From Alkalibacillus salilacus (GTDB lineage: Bacteria > Bacillota > Bacilli > Bacillales > Alkalibacillaceae): a stretch of DNA of 64,000 bases. Shown one piece after another: positions 31,892 through 38,702 of this stretch. Both the position numbers and the translations under genes were made by a program. Where the stretch lies: the NCBI RefSeq assembly GCF_030812915.1, contig NZ_JAUSTQ010000003.1:62001-126000 (forward strand). Direction: 5' to 3'. Each line of letters begins with the position of its first letter. Position 1 is the first letter of the stretch. The notes below the pieces were generated by a model. The model did no database searches and was not told where the DNA came from. It worked only from the letters and a program-made list of their open reading frames with translations.

Positions 31892-32194
31892 TTACCAATC
31901 TGTTGATGAAATAATATAAGGCGCTTCTTGGTTCTTTCTTTGCATAACTTCTTTGTATGTCATAGGTGTTAACATTTCACCTTCAAAATTAATCCACTCT
32001 CTAGCTTGTGTTTTTTCTTCTTCCGTCAGCATCTCTAAACCTACATACATTCTTTTTTCTAGCGACACTTCTCCGACAAAGTCTTCATGTAATTCTTCTT
32101 CATTTACGTCTACAAAGTCTTTATAAAACGCTTTAGCTTCTTCTTCTGAATTAGCAACCACCGTATCAATTTCGTTCATTTTAAAAACAGTCAT
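31892..32194 (-). CDS. conserved acidic phage protein
   Basis: 100 residues, acidic (NSEEEAKAFYKDFVDVNEEE, EMLTEEEKTQAREWINFEGE). The first domain looks like a small ferredoxin-like fold. Upstream AGGAGGTTTATAG supports the start. Function unknown. Confidence 0.6.
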   Translation of the reverse strand: MTVFKMNEIDTVVANSEEEAKAFYKDFVDVNEEELHEDFVGEVSLEKRMYVGLEMLTEEEKTQAREWINFEGEMLTPMTYKEVMQRKNQEAPYIISSTDW

Positions 32195-32209
32195 CTATAA
32201 ACCTCCTAA

Positions 32210-32308
32210 TTACGTTTTATCTCTCAAGAATTTCTTAAAGCACGTCTCACACAAATAACTTCCCCAGTACCTTGCAGCACGTTTTTTACACTCAACACAT
32301 TGGTTCAT
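32210..32308 (-). CDS. 32-residue zinc-binding microprotein
   Basis: ATG 32308 preceded by AGAGGTGAAAAC. MNQCVECKKRAARYWGSYL then CETCFKKFLRDKT has two C-x2-C pairs 14 residues apart, enough for one zinc knuckle, in a basic protein. Missed by length cut-offs but well placed in the operon. Confidence 0.5.
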   Translation of the reverse strand: MNQCVECKKRAARYWGSYLCETCFKKFLRDKT

Positions 32309-32326
32309 GTTTTCACCTCTCATTGA

Positions 32327-32521
32327 TTAGTCCTCATCATCTAATAGAACACCGACCGTGCATTTTTCTGGGTTTTTCCGTTTGGCCAAACGTCTTTTAG
32401 CAGTTGGCATTGTTAGCCAACGGATATATTCAGGTTTCACACCAAGCTCTTCCGCACATTCTTTATCCGTACCTATGACCAATAAATCTTCACCTTTATA
32501 AACAGCGTATTCTTTTGGCAT
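32327..32521 (-). CDS. conserved small phage protein (64 aa)
   Basis: MPKEYAVYKGEDLLVIGTDK, CAEELGVKPEYIRWLTMP is a pattern found widely in Firmicutes phages; the KECAEELGVKPEYIRW part has a helix-turn-helix-like appearance. AGGAGG precedes the ATG. Possible DNA-binding protein; unproven. Confidence 0.6.
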   Translation of the reverse strand: MPKEYAVYKGEDLLVIGTDKECAEELGVKPEYIRWLTMPTAKRRLAKRKNPEKCTVGVLLDDED

Positions 32522-32533
32522 ATTGGTTCCTCC

Positions 32534-32755
32534 TTACTGCTTTATGTTTTCCGCTTCACTTTCCGGAATCGATAACTCTATCGCTCCCTCGTGAATCATA
32601 ACGGGCTGAAAACCTAGTAATACTGATTCTTTTACGATCGTTAACGTTTTATGATCTAAGTGTTTTTGACAGATTGGACCAACACCACGATCAATAGATT
32701 CGTTATCTTTTAACTTTCGATTGCATACAGCACACCGAAGTAATATCTTCTCCAT
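32534..32755 (-). CDS. DUF6011-like zinc-binding protein
   Basis: 73 residues from ATG 32755 (AGGTAGGTG upstream). RCAVCNRKLKDNESIDRGVGPICQKH matches the Cys-based motif common to many phage and plasmid proteins. Function unknown. Confidence 0.6.
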   Translation of the reverse strand: MEKILLRCAVCNRKLKDNESIDRGVGPICQKHLDHKTLTIVKESVLLGFQPVMIHEGAIELSIPESEAENIKQ

Positions 32756-32770
32756 TAAACACACCTACCT

Positions 32771-32899
32771 TTAAACAAACACAATATAGTCAAAATCTTT
32801 AGGTTTACTCTTATACACGTTGACGGTCGTTAGGAGTTCTCCGTCCTGGTTTCGGTTCTTATCTTCTTTCACATATCGCTTATTCGTTGATTTCGCCAT
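32771..32899 (-). CDS. small basic early protein (42 aa)
   Basis: ATG 32899 with AAAGGTGG upstream gives MAKSTNKRYVKEDKNRNQDG and ends YKSKPKDFDYIVFV. The stop is 15 nt before the next start. No recognised family. Confidence 0.45.
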   Translation of the reverse strand: MAKSTNKRYVKEDKNRNQDGELLTTVNVYKSKPKDFDYIVFV

Positions 32900-32943
32900 G
32901 TTACCGCCACCTTTATGCTCAATCTTTCCGCATGAAGCGGGTA

Positions 32944-33096
32944 TTAGTTTGATTTGTGGGTTTGAGATTTTTCGTCTTTTGGCTTATGCCAGCGCCAGTC
33001 TTTGACATGAAAGGGTTTGTTCTTGGGTGGGTTCGTTCTATGCAGCTTTGCTAATTCGTCATCCGACAATCGATAAGTTTTAACTTCCGAGCTCAT
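32944..33096 (-). CDS. small basic early protein (50 aa)
   Basis: ATG 33096 with GGCGGTGG upstream, overlapping the end of the preceding gene by 17 nt. Contains VKTYRLSDDELAKLHRTNPP and a K/H-rich C-terminus (FHVKDWRWHKPKDEK). Function unknown. Confidence 0.45.
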   Translation of the reverse strand: MSSEVKTYRLSDDELAKLHRTNPPKNKPFHVKDWRWHKPKDEKSQTHKSN

Positions 33097-33277
33097 CTTG
33101 CCACCGCCTAACTTGGTCAAGTTTTGTTTGAAAATCAGAAAACATGCTGTCGTATAACCGCTTAACTTCTTTTGTGCGTACTTCGTGATGGTAGCTAACT
33201 TTTTGCTTGGATTCGTGATGTAGATAGCACTCGATCAATGCTTGTTTAACACCTTCTATTTGCTTTTGCCTGTCCAT
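33080..33277 (-). CDS. small helical early protein
   Basis: 65 residues from ATG 33277 (AGTAGGTGAAGCGG upstream). Helical and basic (KQALIECYLHHESKQKVSYHHE, KEVKRLYDSMFSDFQTKLDQV). Function unknown. Confidence 0.5.
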   Translation of the reverse strand: MDRQKQIEGVKQALIECYLHHESKQKVSYHHEVRTKEVKRLYDSMFSDFQTKLDQVRRWQDELGS

Positions 33278-33289
33278 CCGCTTCACCTA

Positions 33290-33448
33290 CTAGAACCAAG
33301 GATGTTCTCGAATATCTTTTGCGCGTTCAACACTTAATTTGCTTGCTAATCTGTTATAACTTAAATGCTCTAAAATAGAAGCATCATGACCATAAGAGAC
33401 GAGTTCTTCAATCATATCCTCACGTGTTAACGTTGATGGTTCTCTCAT
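33290..33448 (-). CDS. small early protein (52 aa)
   Basis: ATG 33448 gives MREPSTLTREDMIEELVSYG, then HLSYNRLASKLSVERAKDIREHPWF. It overlaps the end of the LexA-like gene by 29 nt. Ribosome site GGAGTG 11 nt upstream. The sequence could form a small helical DNA-binding fold. Confidence 0.5.
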   Translation of the reverse strand: MREPSTLTREDMIEELVSYGHDASILEHLSYNRLASKLSVERAKDIREHPWF

Positions 33449-33671
33449 CCGCTTCATCACTCCTAACTAAGATGGTTAATGCTCTGGGGCTGAATTCTTT
33501 ACGCTTAATAAATCCCTTTTCTTCCAAGTTGTTTAAATGGCTATTAACTGTTGAAGCGGATTTGAGGTTAATACCTGATGTGATTTCACGTTGGGTTGGT
33601 GCAAAGCCGTGCTTATCTTGGAACCGTTCAATGTAGGTTAAGACCGCTTTCTGCATCATAGTTAAGTGCAT
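33420..33671 (-). CDS. stand-alone LexA-type winged helix protein
   Basis: 83 residues from ATG 33671 (GGAGGCAGACAC upstream). MQKAVLTYIERFQDKHGFAPTQREI and SASTVNSHLNNLEEKGFIKR reproduce the LexA DNA-binding domain (first about 65 residues). The peptidase half is missing, so RecA-stimulated self-cleavage is not expected. It could compete at LexA boxes or regulate phage genes. Overlaps rusA by 10 nt. Confidence 0.8.
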   Translation of the reverse strand: MHLTMMQKAVLTYIERFQDKHGFAPTQREITSGINLKSASTVNSHLNNLEEKGFIKRKEFSPRALTILVRSDEADERTINVNT

Positions 33672-34090
33672 GTGTCTGCCTCCCATTCTCGAATTTCGAC
33701 TTCAACACGTGGTTGATCGTCGTAGTATTTTTCAATATGAACGTTAACGACTTGGCTATCGTCGTGCCATATAATGCCGTTAAGTGCGTCCTTAATTGCT
33801 TTCAGGTAATTATCAACGTCTGGTTTAGTTGTTGGTCTAAGTTGGCCATCATCAATCAGCTTGCGTTTGTATTTCGGCATAGATTTCGGAATGGGTCGAT
33901 AAACCCTAACCGTTAAATCAATAGGCCCTTTTAATAGATTGCTAGGTTTATGTTGTGCAGCACTCAATTGCACGTAATGTTTGTAGTGTTTTGATTTAGC
34001 TGGATCGTACATGCGCGCTTGACCTTTAAATGTGGTGGCTCTTGCTCGTCCTTGCGCAACAGGTTGTCCATGTATCGTAAATGCAATCAT
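33662..34090 (-). CDS. rusA: RusA-family Holliday-junction resolvase
   Basis: 142 residues: FTIHGQPVAQGRARATTF, RPTTKPDVDNYLKAIKDALNGIIWHDDSQVV with the catalytic Asp residues, and YDDQPRVEVEI. Cuts branched DNA intermediates before packaging. It sits near the replication protein gene. Confidence 0.92.
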   Translation of the reverse strand: MIAFTIHGQPVAQGRARATTFKGQARMYDPAKSKHYKHYVQLSAAQHKPSNLLKGPIDLTVRVYRPIPKSMPKYKRKLIDDGQLRPTTKPDVDNYLKAIKDALNGIIWHDDSQVVNVHIEKYYDDQPRVEVEIREWEADTCT

Positions 34091-34371
34091 GCGCTCATAA
34101 CCCTCTTTCGTTCCGCAAATACACGAATATTACGTCCTTTAATAGCCAAGTGGCAAAGGACAAATAGTACTTCCCATTCGTCTCGTTTTAATTCCTTAGC
34201 AATTACTTCAGGTTCGTGTCCGTCGTTGTACTGCTGTTCGATGTATGTCAGATCTCGCTTTCTGAACGCGAATTCTTTGTCTTCGAGGATAATCACCCAA
34301 TCTTCTTCAGGATCCAATGTGTGATAGGTGCCTTTAACGTCTGTTCTGAATTCGCCTTTGTGCCGTGTCAT
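34087..34371 (-). CDS. conserved early phage protein, HTH-like
   Basis: 94 residues. IILEDKEFAFRKRDLTYIEQQYNDGHEPEVIAKELKRDEWEVLFVLCHLAIKG resembles a helix-turn-helix of small phage regulators. Four-nt overlap with rusA. Function unknown. Confidence 0.55.
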   Translation of the reverse strand: MTRHKGEFRTDVKGTYHTLDPEEDWVIILEDKEFAFRKRDLTYIEQQYNDGHEPEVIAKELKRDEWEVLFVLCHLAIKGRNIRVFAERKRVMSA

Positions 34372-34392
34372 ATGCTCACCCTTTCTATTAAT

Positions 34393-35321
34393 CTATCGTG
34401 TGCCATGAAAGAACGCTTCTAATTCCGTCACGTTAGTATGGTCTTCCGTTTCATTCGATTGTGCCGACTCTTGTTGCTCTTGTTGTCTTTGTTCTTTGTG
34501 CTTAGCAAACCACTTCGGTATAACATCTGATGATTGTTTAGGAGACGATCGTGACTGCTTCGTTTTTTGCTTATTTTCACGGAACTGCTGTTGGTAACGT
34601 CTAGCGTCATCAATTGACTGAACACCTGCGCTCTTCCAGTTGTCTAAAACGCTCTCGATAAAGCGCGTACCCTTCGCTTCTTTTTGTGCAGCCACTTGCA
34701 TAGATGCCATTAGGAGATCGTAGCCCCATTCGTCAAATAGTTGGCTAATGATTTCGTAGTTGTAAGGTGATTCGCTTATGCCTTGCTGGCAGTTCGTCTT
34801 GTAGAATTCAATGATTTCGGAAAACGCTTCTCGATCACGCGCGTTATTATTATTAGATAGTTCTTCCTCATTCTTTACATTCTTCTCATTCTTGTTTATA
34901 TCCGCAACCTGTTTCTCATCTGGGTTACGCTCTGTTTCTTTTGTGTTACTTGAAACAGATTGGGATTGATATGTTTCCCAATTTAACAACGTTATAAGTG
35001 TATATTGTCTGTTACCTTTGCCATGCTCTACTGTTATCATTGATTGTTTCTCTAACCATTTAAGAATCGATTGGACGGTTTTAGGTTCGGTTCTTTCCAC
35101 GTGACACCTTCGTAAAAACCGACACCCTTAGCGATGTTACGGGTGGATGTTAAATGTTGCCCTGGTTTAACCGTTATAACGCTACCGTCTTTAAAGGGAA
35201 CTTTTCTCTCTTCGTGGTTCACCATATATTTAAGGTACTGCCATACACGATGGTACATAGGCGGCATGGACCATATGAGACTGTCTAATTCTTGTCGATA
35301 ATCTTTGATGAAGCCTTTCAT
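34393..35321 (-). pseudogene. DnaD-type replication protein with a one-base frameshift
   Basis: Two frames together make one protein. The first (ATG 35321, AAAGGAGGTG upstream) gives MKGFIKDYRQELDSLIWSMPP, HRVWQYLKYMVNHEE, GQHLTSTRNIAKGVGFYEGVTWKEPN and then goes out of frame to a stop at 35052. The second resumes at PKTVQSILKWLEKQSMITVEHGKGN and continues through the DnaD-like domain (AFSEIIEFYKTNCQQGISESPYNYEII, WGYDLLMASMQVAAQ) to 34393. Adding one C to the CC at about 35084 restores the expected reading. Either a real mutation that cripples replication initiation or a sequencing error. Confidence 0.8.
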
Positions 35322-35402
35322 CATCTGCACCTCCTTTTTAATAGAGATAGACGTGACAAACGTTGCTCATTGGTGTACAATAAAATTGTTGAGCTTGGTT
35401 TG

Positions 35403-35420
35403 ATCACGATCTATCGTGAT
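35403..35420. repeat. perfect palindrome after the antirepressor gene
   Basis: ATCACGAT-CT-ATCGTGAT, an 8-bp inverted repeat with a 2-bp centre, directly downstream of the antirepressor stop. No T run follows, so an operator is more likely than a terminator. Confidence 0.45.
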
Positions 35421-35423
35421 GAA

Positions 35424-36194
35424 TCATTTAAAAGATTCATAGGTTTCTAATAATTCCTGAGCGATGCGCACTTGACCTTTCCCAGTTATAAGTGCCGTCG
35501 CTTTTTCTATGTCTTGGTCTGTCTTGCTAATCACTGTCACTTTTGTATCAAACAGACCTTGTTCAATATACTTTTGCTTCGGCACGTTCTTCTCACGCCC
35601 ACTCTTGATTAAATAGCCATTATCGCGTAACCAGCTGAATAAACGATTGCGACCAATGACAATGCCATGCTCGTCGTACAACATTTTCGCAAACGCACCA
35701 ATACTCACTGTTGCATTAGAGTTAGACACAATACGCCCAAAGTTCGTATAAGGCTTGTCTGCTTCAATTTGGCTTTCCGCTTTTGCACGCTTTGATTTTT
35801 CCTCTTTTAGATCAGTAGCTATCTTGATGATCGTGTCTGGATCCGTTAGGGCTTGTTCTATCGTTTCTGGAGTCATATAAGTTCCATGTTTTCTAATAGA
35901 TGGGATGACCTCAGAAGTTACCCATTTTCTAAATTGCTTGGCTTCAGGTTTACGACTATCGAGGATAACGTCATACAATCCATCCTCGTTTACAATTGTG
36001 GCTTGTTGCGTTCTACCCATTGAATCTGAGATGGGGTAAGTTGTACTTACGTCATCCCCTAGTCTTTTTTTAACCATCCGGCTGTTACTCAGTTCTAAAA
36101 TGTTAACTAAGTCATAGAGGACAAACCACGGCTCATTATCCATTTCAATAATCCGCAATTCTTGTCCGTCGAAAATCTTTGTTAATTCATTCAT
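35424..36194 (-). CDS. antirepressor with BRO-N and KilAC domains
   Basis: 256 residues from ATG 36194 (AGGAGTGAG upstream). BRO-N domain (about 1-105: WFVLYDLVNILELSNSRMVKKRL, DGLYDVILDSRKPEAKQFRKWVTSEVIPSIRKHGTY). KilAC domain (about 150-250: SIGAFAKMLYDEHGIVIGRNRLFSWLRDNGYL). Such proteins counter the lysogenic repressor. The gene lies in the early operon controlled by the Cro-side promoter. Confidence 0.92.
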   Translation of the reverse strand: MNELTKIFDGQELRIIEMDNEPWFVLYDLVNILELSNSRMVKKRLGDDVSTTYPISDSMGRTQQATIVNEDGLYDVILDSRKPEAKQFRKWVTSEVIPSIRKHGTYMTPETIEQALTDPDTIIKIATDLKEEKSKRAKAESQIEADKPYTNFGRIVSNSNATVSIGAFAKMLYDEHGIVIGRNRLFSWLRDNGYLIKSGREKNVPKQKYIEQGLFDTKVTVISKTDQDIEKATALITGKGQVRIAQELLETYESFK

Positions 36195-36212
36195 ATAAAT
36201 TCTCACTCCTTT

Positions 36213-36241
36213 GTAGGAATTTTAGTCTTCCTGTCGAATGT
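36213..36241 (+). promoter_or_regulatory. sigma-H-like promoter element, copy F (opposite strand)
   Basis: GTAGGAATT-N11-GTCGAATGT on the plus strand: full match to RNAGGAWWW and RNNGAAT, one miss at the last WW. Contains TGTCGAA. Same spacing as copies A-E although the sequence outside the key bases differs. The start codon is 22 nt downstream. Confidence 0.7.
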
Positions 36242-36263
36242 TTAAATTAGGAAGGTGATATAT

Positions 36264-36890
36264 TTGACTGAAATTATAAATAACGGTACTTTTATCGTCG
36301 TTGTGATCACGTTTTTAATCACATTAAACAACGCTTACAATAACCGAGCTTCAATCGAAATTAGACAACTTCCTGGAAGTAAGTCTGCTTTAATTCAACC
36401 TGATTTTATTGACACCGATACACCTGATGTTTATTGGCAAGACAAGTATAGAGTTCTTATTGATGTTGTGATTATTAATCAAAGTGCACAGCCTATATCG
36501 ATCATTGAATTTGTACTGAATGACAAGGTGAACTTCAATTCGTATTCTCTTCCAGGATCACAGTACACAGTTACAGTAAGTCCAGAGAAAGAGACTGAGA
36601 ATGGACTTACATTCCACGGATCTAAAAGATCAAAGACTTATTTAATTAATGATTCGTGGCTTCAACCTTTGTTTGATATTCCACCGTATACATCAACGAG
36701 AGGCTTTTTGTTTTTCCATTTACCTAAAGAAGACCTAGTTGACATTGGGCACAACAAACTTCAAATATTCACTTCTCGCAAAACATTTATTAAAGATTTA
36801 GAGATATACGAACTTGAAAAGAGTCGGCTTCAGCTACCAGATGATATCCATAAGGCTCATGCCCTTTTTGATTCACAAAATCCTTTCTAA
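36264..36890 (+). CDS. membrane-anchored protein with beta domain, accessory unit 6
   Basis: 208 residues from TTG 36264, chosen because GGAAGGTGA lies upstream; a GTG at 36255 falls inside that site. One N-terminal helix (NGTFIVVVITFLITLNNAY) and an immunoglobulin-like domain (YRVLIDVVIINQSAQPISIIEFVL, FDIPPYTSTRGFLFFHLP). The only plus-strand gene in the early region. Architecture parallels the unit-4 gene at 24621. Its 3' end overlaps the convergent gene at 36790 by 101 nt. Function unknown. Confidence 0.7.
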   Translation: MTEIINNGTFIVVVITFLITLNNAYNNRASIEIRQLPGSKSALIQPDFIDTDTPDVYWQDKYRVLIDVVIINQSAQPISIIEFVLNDKVNFNSYSLPGSQYTVTVSPEKETENGLTFHGSKRSKTYLINDSWLQPLFDIPPYTSTRGFLFFHLPKEDLVDIGHNKLQIFTSRKTFIKDLEIYELEKSRLQLPDDIHKAHALFDSQNPF

Positions 36891-37059
36891 GTTCAGCTAC
36901 ATATTCCATGACATCTTTTTGCCTTTTGTCATTTAAGACAATTTGAGTAGAAGCTATTTCATCTGCAATCGTTTTAGCTTCTCTCATTTTGTCTAATAAC
37001 TCATTGACCTTTTCAGTTGTTTCTTCCATACCTTCAATCAGAAATTCTGAATCTTTCAT
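36790..37059 (-). CDS. early phage protein with replaced C-terminus
   Basis: 89 residues. Helical coiled-coil body (EGMEETTEKVNELLDKMREAKTIADEIAS, NDKRQKDVMEYVAELRKDFVNQKG). The last 20 or so residues are encoded antisense to the end of the plus-strand accessory gene and probably replaced the original end when that gene was inserted. Function unknown. Confidence 0.55.
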   Translation of the reverse strand: MKDSEFLIEGMEETTEKVNELLDKMREAKTIADEIASTQIVLNDKRQKDVMEYVAELRKDFVNQKGHEPYGYHLVAEADSFQVRISLNL

Positions 37060-37082
37060 TTAATACACACCCAATCATCGAC

Positions 37083-37190
37083 TTGATTTTCTAAACATCA
37101 CATGGTTTAATATAGTTACTCCGTGTTATGTGAACATCGGAATATACCAGTCTTTCAGATTTAACCGCTTTGCCGAGCGGTTATTTTTTT
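37083..37190 (+). ncRNA. candidate small RNA with promoter and terminator
   Basis: On the plus strand TTGATT-N17-TTTAAT (37083-37111) could be a sigma-A promoter. It is followed about 57 nt later by a perfect AACCGCT-ttgccg-AGCGGTT stem with seven T (37167-37190). No open frame with a ribosome site lies between. The T run is on the plus strand, so it does not serve the minus-strand genes. A transcript of about 70-75 nt would be antisense to the 3' end of the gene at 37181. Confidence 0.35.
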
Positions 37191-37447
37191 GTGCTATAAG
37201 TTACATCAGATTCGATCCCGTCGTTTTCCATTTGCTTGACTATCCCTTCCAGATAATCAACATACTCCCATTCATCCTTTAGCTTTTGCAGCCGCTTCAA
37301 CGAACGTTCAATATCTTGATTAACTCTAAGCGCTTGTTCATATTGCTTTTTTCGAGTGTACTGATTTAGTAATTTGAGTAAGTCATTGACACAACGTTCT
37401 TCGACTTCAATAGCCCAATCAAATTCTTGCTTTTTAGCGCTACTCAT
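37181..37447 (-). CDS. helical early phage protein
   Basis: 88 residues, GCGGAGG before the ATG. Entirely helical and charged (FDWAIEVEERCVNDLLKLLNQYTRKKQYEQ). Function unknown. Confidence 0.6.
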   Translation of the reverse strand: MSSAKKQEFDWAIEVEERCVNDLLKLLNQYTRKKQYEQALRVNQDIERSLKRLQKLKDEWEYVDYLEGIVKQMENDGIESDVTYSTKK

Positions 37448-37521
37448 TTTGATACCTCCGCTTCATTGCTATATAAATTATGGTGTTTTTTCTTTAATAA
37501 ACGGATAGCCCTTTCATTTCC

Positions 37522-37596
37522 TTATAAATAACTAACAATCAAAACCAGTAACGCTAATGCTAAAGCACTCGTAACACCTTCAATTGCGTACTTCAT
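37522..37596 (-). CDS. 24-residue membrane microprotein
   Basis: ATG 37596 overlaps the TGA of the preceding gene (ATGA), with AGGAAGG upstream. MKYAIEGVTSALALALLVLI plus VSYL is one hydrophobic helix. Short, but start coupling makes it credible. Confidence 0.45.
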   Translation of the reverse strand: MKYAIEGVTSALALALLVLIVSYL

Positions 37597-37703
37597 AATC
37601 GACCTTCCTTTCTTAACCGATCTAATTCAGCTTGGTTATTCTTGAATTGTTGAAACGCTTGACGCTTACCTTCATTACGTTTGTAGATGAAGTTGGGCTG
37701 CAT
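37593..37703 (-). CDS. small basic early protein (36 aa)
   Basis: ATG 37703 with GGAGTG 8-9 nt upstream, inside the end of the zinc-ribbon gene. MQPNFIYKRNEGKRQAFQQF and ELDRLRKEGRL: basic helix. Coupled to the membrane microprotein downstream. Confidence 0.5.
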   Translation of the reverse strand: MQPNFIYKRNEGKRQAFQQFKNNQAELDRLRKEGRL

Positions 37704-37881
37704 GTTTCATCACTCCTTCCATTCGGAATGTGCTACCGATGATATAACAGTCATCGTTTAAGCAGCGTGTCTTGAAAAATGTGCTATTGTTGTTTTCGCG
37801 TGATTCTTTAATGTGGAGTTCATTCCCGCAATTTTCACACGTTAGTTCCGTCACACCCGTCGATCGGATTACCTTTTCCAT
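37675..37881 (-). CDS. zinc-ribbon early protein
   Basis: 68 residues. LTCENCGNELHIKESREN then TRCLNDDCYIIG provide four cysteines in the pattern of a zinc ribbon. Overlaps neighbours on both sides. Probable nucleic-acid-binding protein; unproven. Confidence 0.6.
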   Translation of the reverse strand: MEKVIRSTGVTELTCENCGNELHIKESRENNNSTFFKTRCLNDDCYIIGSTFRMEGVMKHAAQLHLQT

Positions 37882-38083
37882 TCAGCTCACCTTCCTCTCC
37901 CTCATTGGCTTCAATTGCCTTCTGGTACTCTTCATTAAGTTTGTTCATGAATTCTTCTGCAATTTCGTTGTCTACACCAACCATTACTTTATTTAATTTG
38001 TGATCAGTAATATAGAAAACAAGACGATTACGTTCTGCTTCAATTTCAACCTCTTTTGCCTCGCTTAGAAATGACACAATCAT
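37835..38083 (-). CDS. small acidic early protein
   Basis: 82 residues from ATG 38083 (AGGAGG upstream). MIVSFLSEAKEVEIEAERNR, then a helical acidic part (EEYQKAIEANEGEEGE). Overlaps the zinc-ribbon gene by 47 nt. Function unknown. Confidence 0.55.
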   Translation of the reverse strand: MIVSFLSEAKEVEIEAERNRLVFYITDHKLNKVMVGVDNEIAEEFMNKLNEEYQKAIEANEGEEGELNGKGNPIDGCDGTNV

Positions 38084-38085
38084 GT

Positions 38086-38355
38086 TCAATCCTCCTTTTG
38101 TTCTTCAACCCACTTCAAAAGAAAATCTTTCATTTCCTCAGCTTTGAAGTACCATTTACCGCCGAGCTTCACTTTCGGACAATCTGGATGATAAAAGAAG
38201 GTCTTTTGAATTGTAGACCAACTCATGCAAGTTCGACGTGTTAACTCATGCTTATCCCATAAGACCAAATCGAAGTCGGCTTCACTAAGCCGCTTCTGTA
38301 TTTCGTCTTTTGTCAACTTCTCAACAGTGTCTTGATCAACATTAACTTCAATCAT
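38086..38355 (-). CDS. DUF771 excisionase-like DNA-binding protein
   Basis: 89 residues. DKHELTRRTCMSWSTIQKTFFYHPDCPKVKLGGKWYF, FLLKWVEEQ is the DUF771 pattern, a winged helix with MerR/Xis-like features. It is the second gene right of the switch, with a repressor operator (38372-38386) just upstream. Could be excisionase or an early regulator. Confidence 0.75.
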   Translation of the reverse strand: MIEVNVDQDTVEKLTKDEIQKRLSEADFDLVLWDKHELTRRTCMSWSTIQKTFFYHPDCPKVKLGGKWYFKAEEMKDFLLKWVEEQKED

Positions 38356-38371
38356 TCATTACCACCTCTTT

Positions 38372-38386
38372 TTCGGTTTTTCTGAA
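38372..38386. promoter_or_regulatory. repressor operator O1
   Basis: TTCGGTTTTTCTGAA, identical to O2 at 38642-38656. It lies between the Cro-like and DUF771 genes, in the ribosome-site region, so binding here may block transcription into the early operon. Confidence 0.6.
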
Positions 38387-38388
38387 AT

Positions 38389-38601
38389 TCACCCTAAAAA
38401 AATATCATCAACTTTAACACCTAAAGCGTTGGCTATTTTTTCAAGAGTTGAGTAATGTGCTTTTCGTAAGTTATTGACGTTCATTTCATACAGAATGATA
38501 CTTCTAGCTGATACGCCAGACTTACTCGCAAGCTGTTCTTGCGTCATTTCCGCTTTAACTCGTAACACTTTTAACTTCTCTCTGGTCTTAGTTGTCACCA
38601 A
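38389..38601 (-). CDS. Cro-like helix-turn-helix regulator
   Basis: 70 residues; a single HTH_3 domain: LRVKAEMTQEQLASKSGVSARSI, NNLRKAHYSTLEKIANALGVKVDDIF. It is divergent from the repressor gene and first in the early operon, the usual place of Cro. Binds the shared operators to favour the lytic route. Confidence 0.85.
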   Translation of the reverse strand: MVTTKTREKLKVLRVKAEMTQEQLASKSGVSARSIILYEMNVNNLRKAHYSTLEKIANALGVKVDDIFLG

Positions 38602-38632
38602 AAAACACCTCCGTTCAACAATTTATACTCCA

Positions 38633-38661
38633 ATCTTACACTTCGGTTTTTCTGAAGTCAA
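38633..38661 (-). promoter_or_regulatory. early (Cro-side) promoter
   Basis: TTGACT-N17-TAAGAT on the minus strand, sigma-A type. Operator O2 (38642-38656) fills the spacer, so bound repressor would exclude RNA polymerase. Confidence 0.75.
38642..38656. promoter_or_regulatory. repressor operator O2
   Basis: TTCGGTTTTTCTGAA, half-sites TTC(A/G)G(A/G) and TCTGAA, in the spacer of the early promoter. Confidence 0.65.
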
Positions 38662-38669
38662 GTAATATT

Positions 38670-38684
38670 TTCAGATAATCTGAA
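38670..38684. promoter_or_regulatory. repressor operator O3 (perfect palindrome)
   Basis: TTCAGAT-A-ATCTGAA, a perfect 7-1-7 palindrome in the middle of the intergenic region; best match to the half-site TTCAGA. Confidence 0.7.
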
Positions 38685-38702
38685 ATAAATTTATAAACTC
38701 AC

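Noticed and set aside
28945-33448. Long plus-strand open frames opposite the early genes
   Set aside because: They lack ribosome sites and recognisable protein character; they mirror the real minus-strand genes.
35052-35100. Programmed frameshift in the DnaD-type gene
   Set aside because: No slippery heptamer or downstream structure; a single missing C explains the break better.
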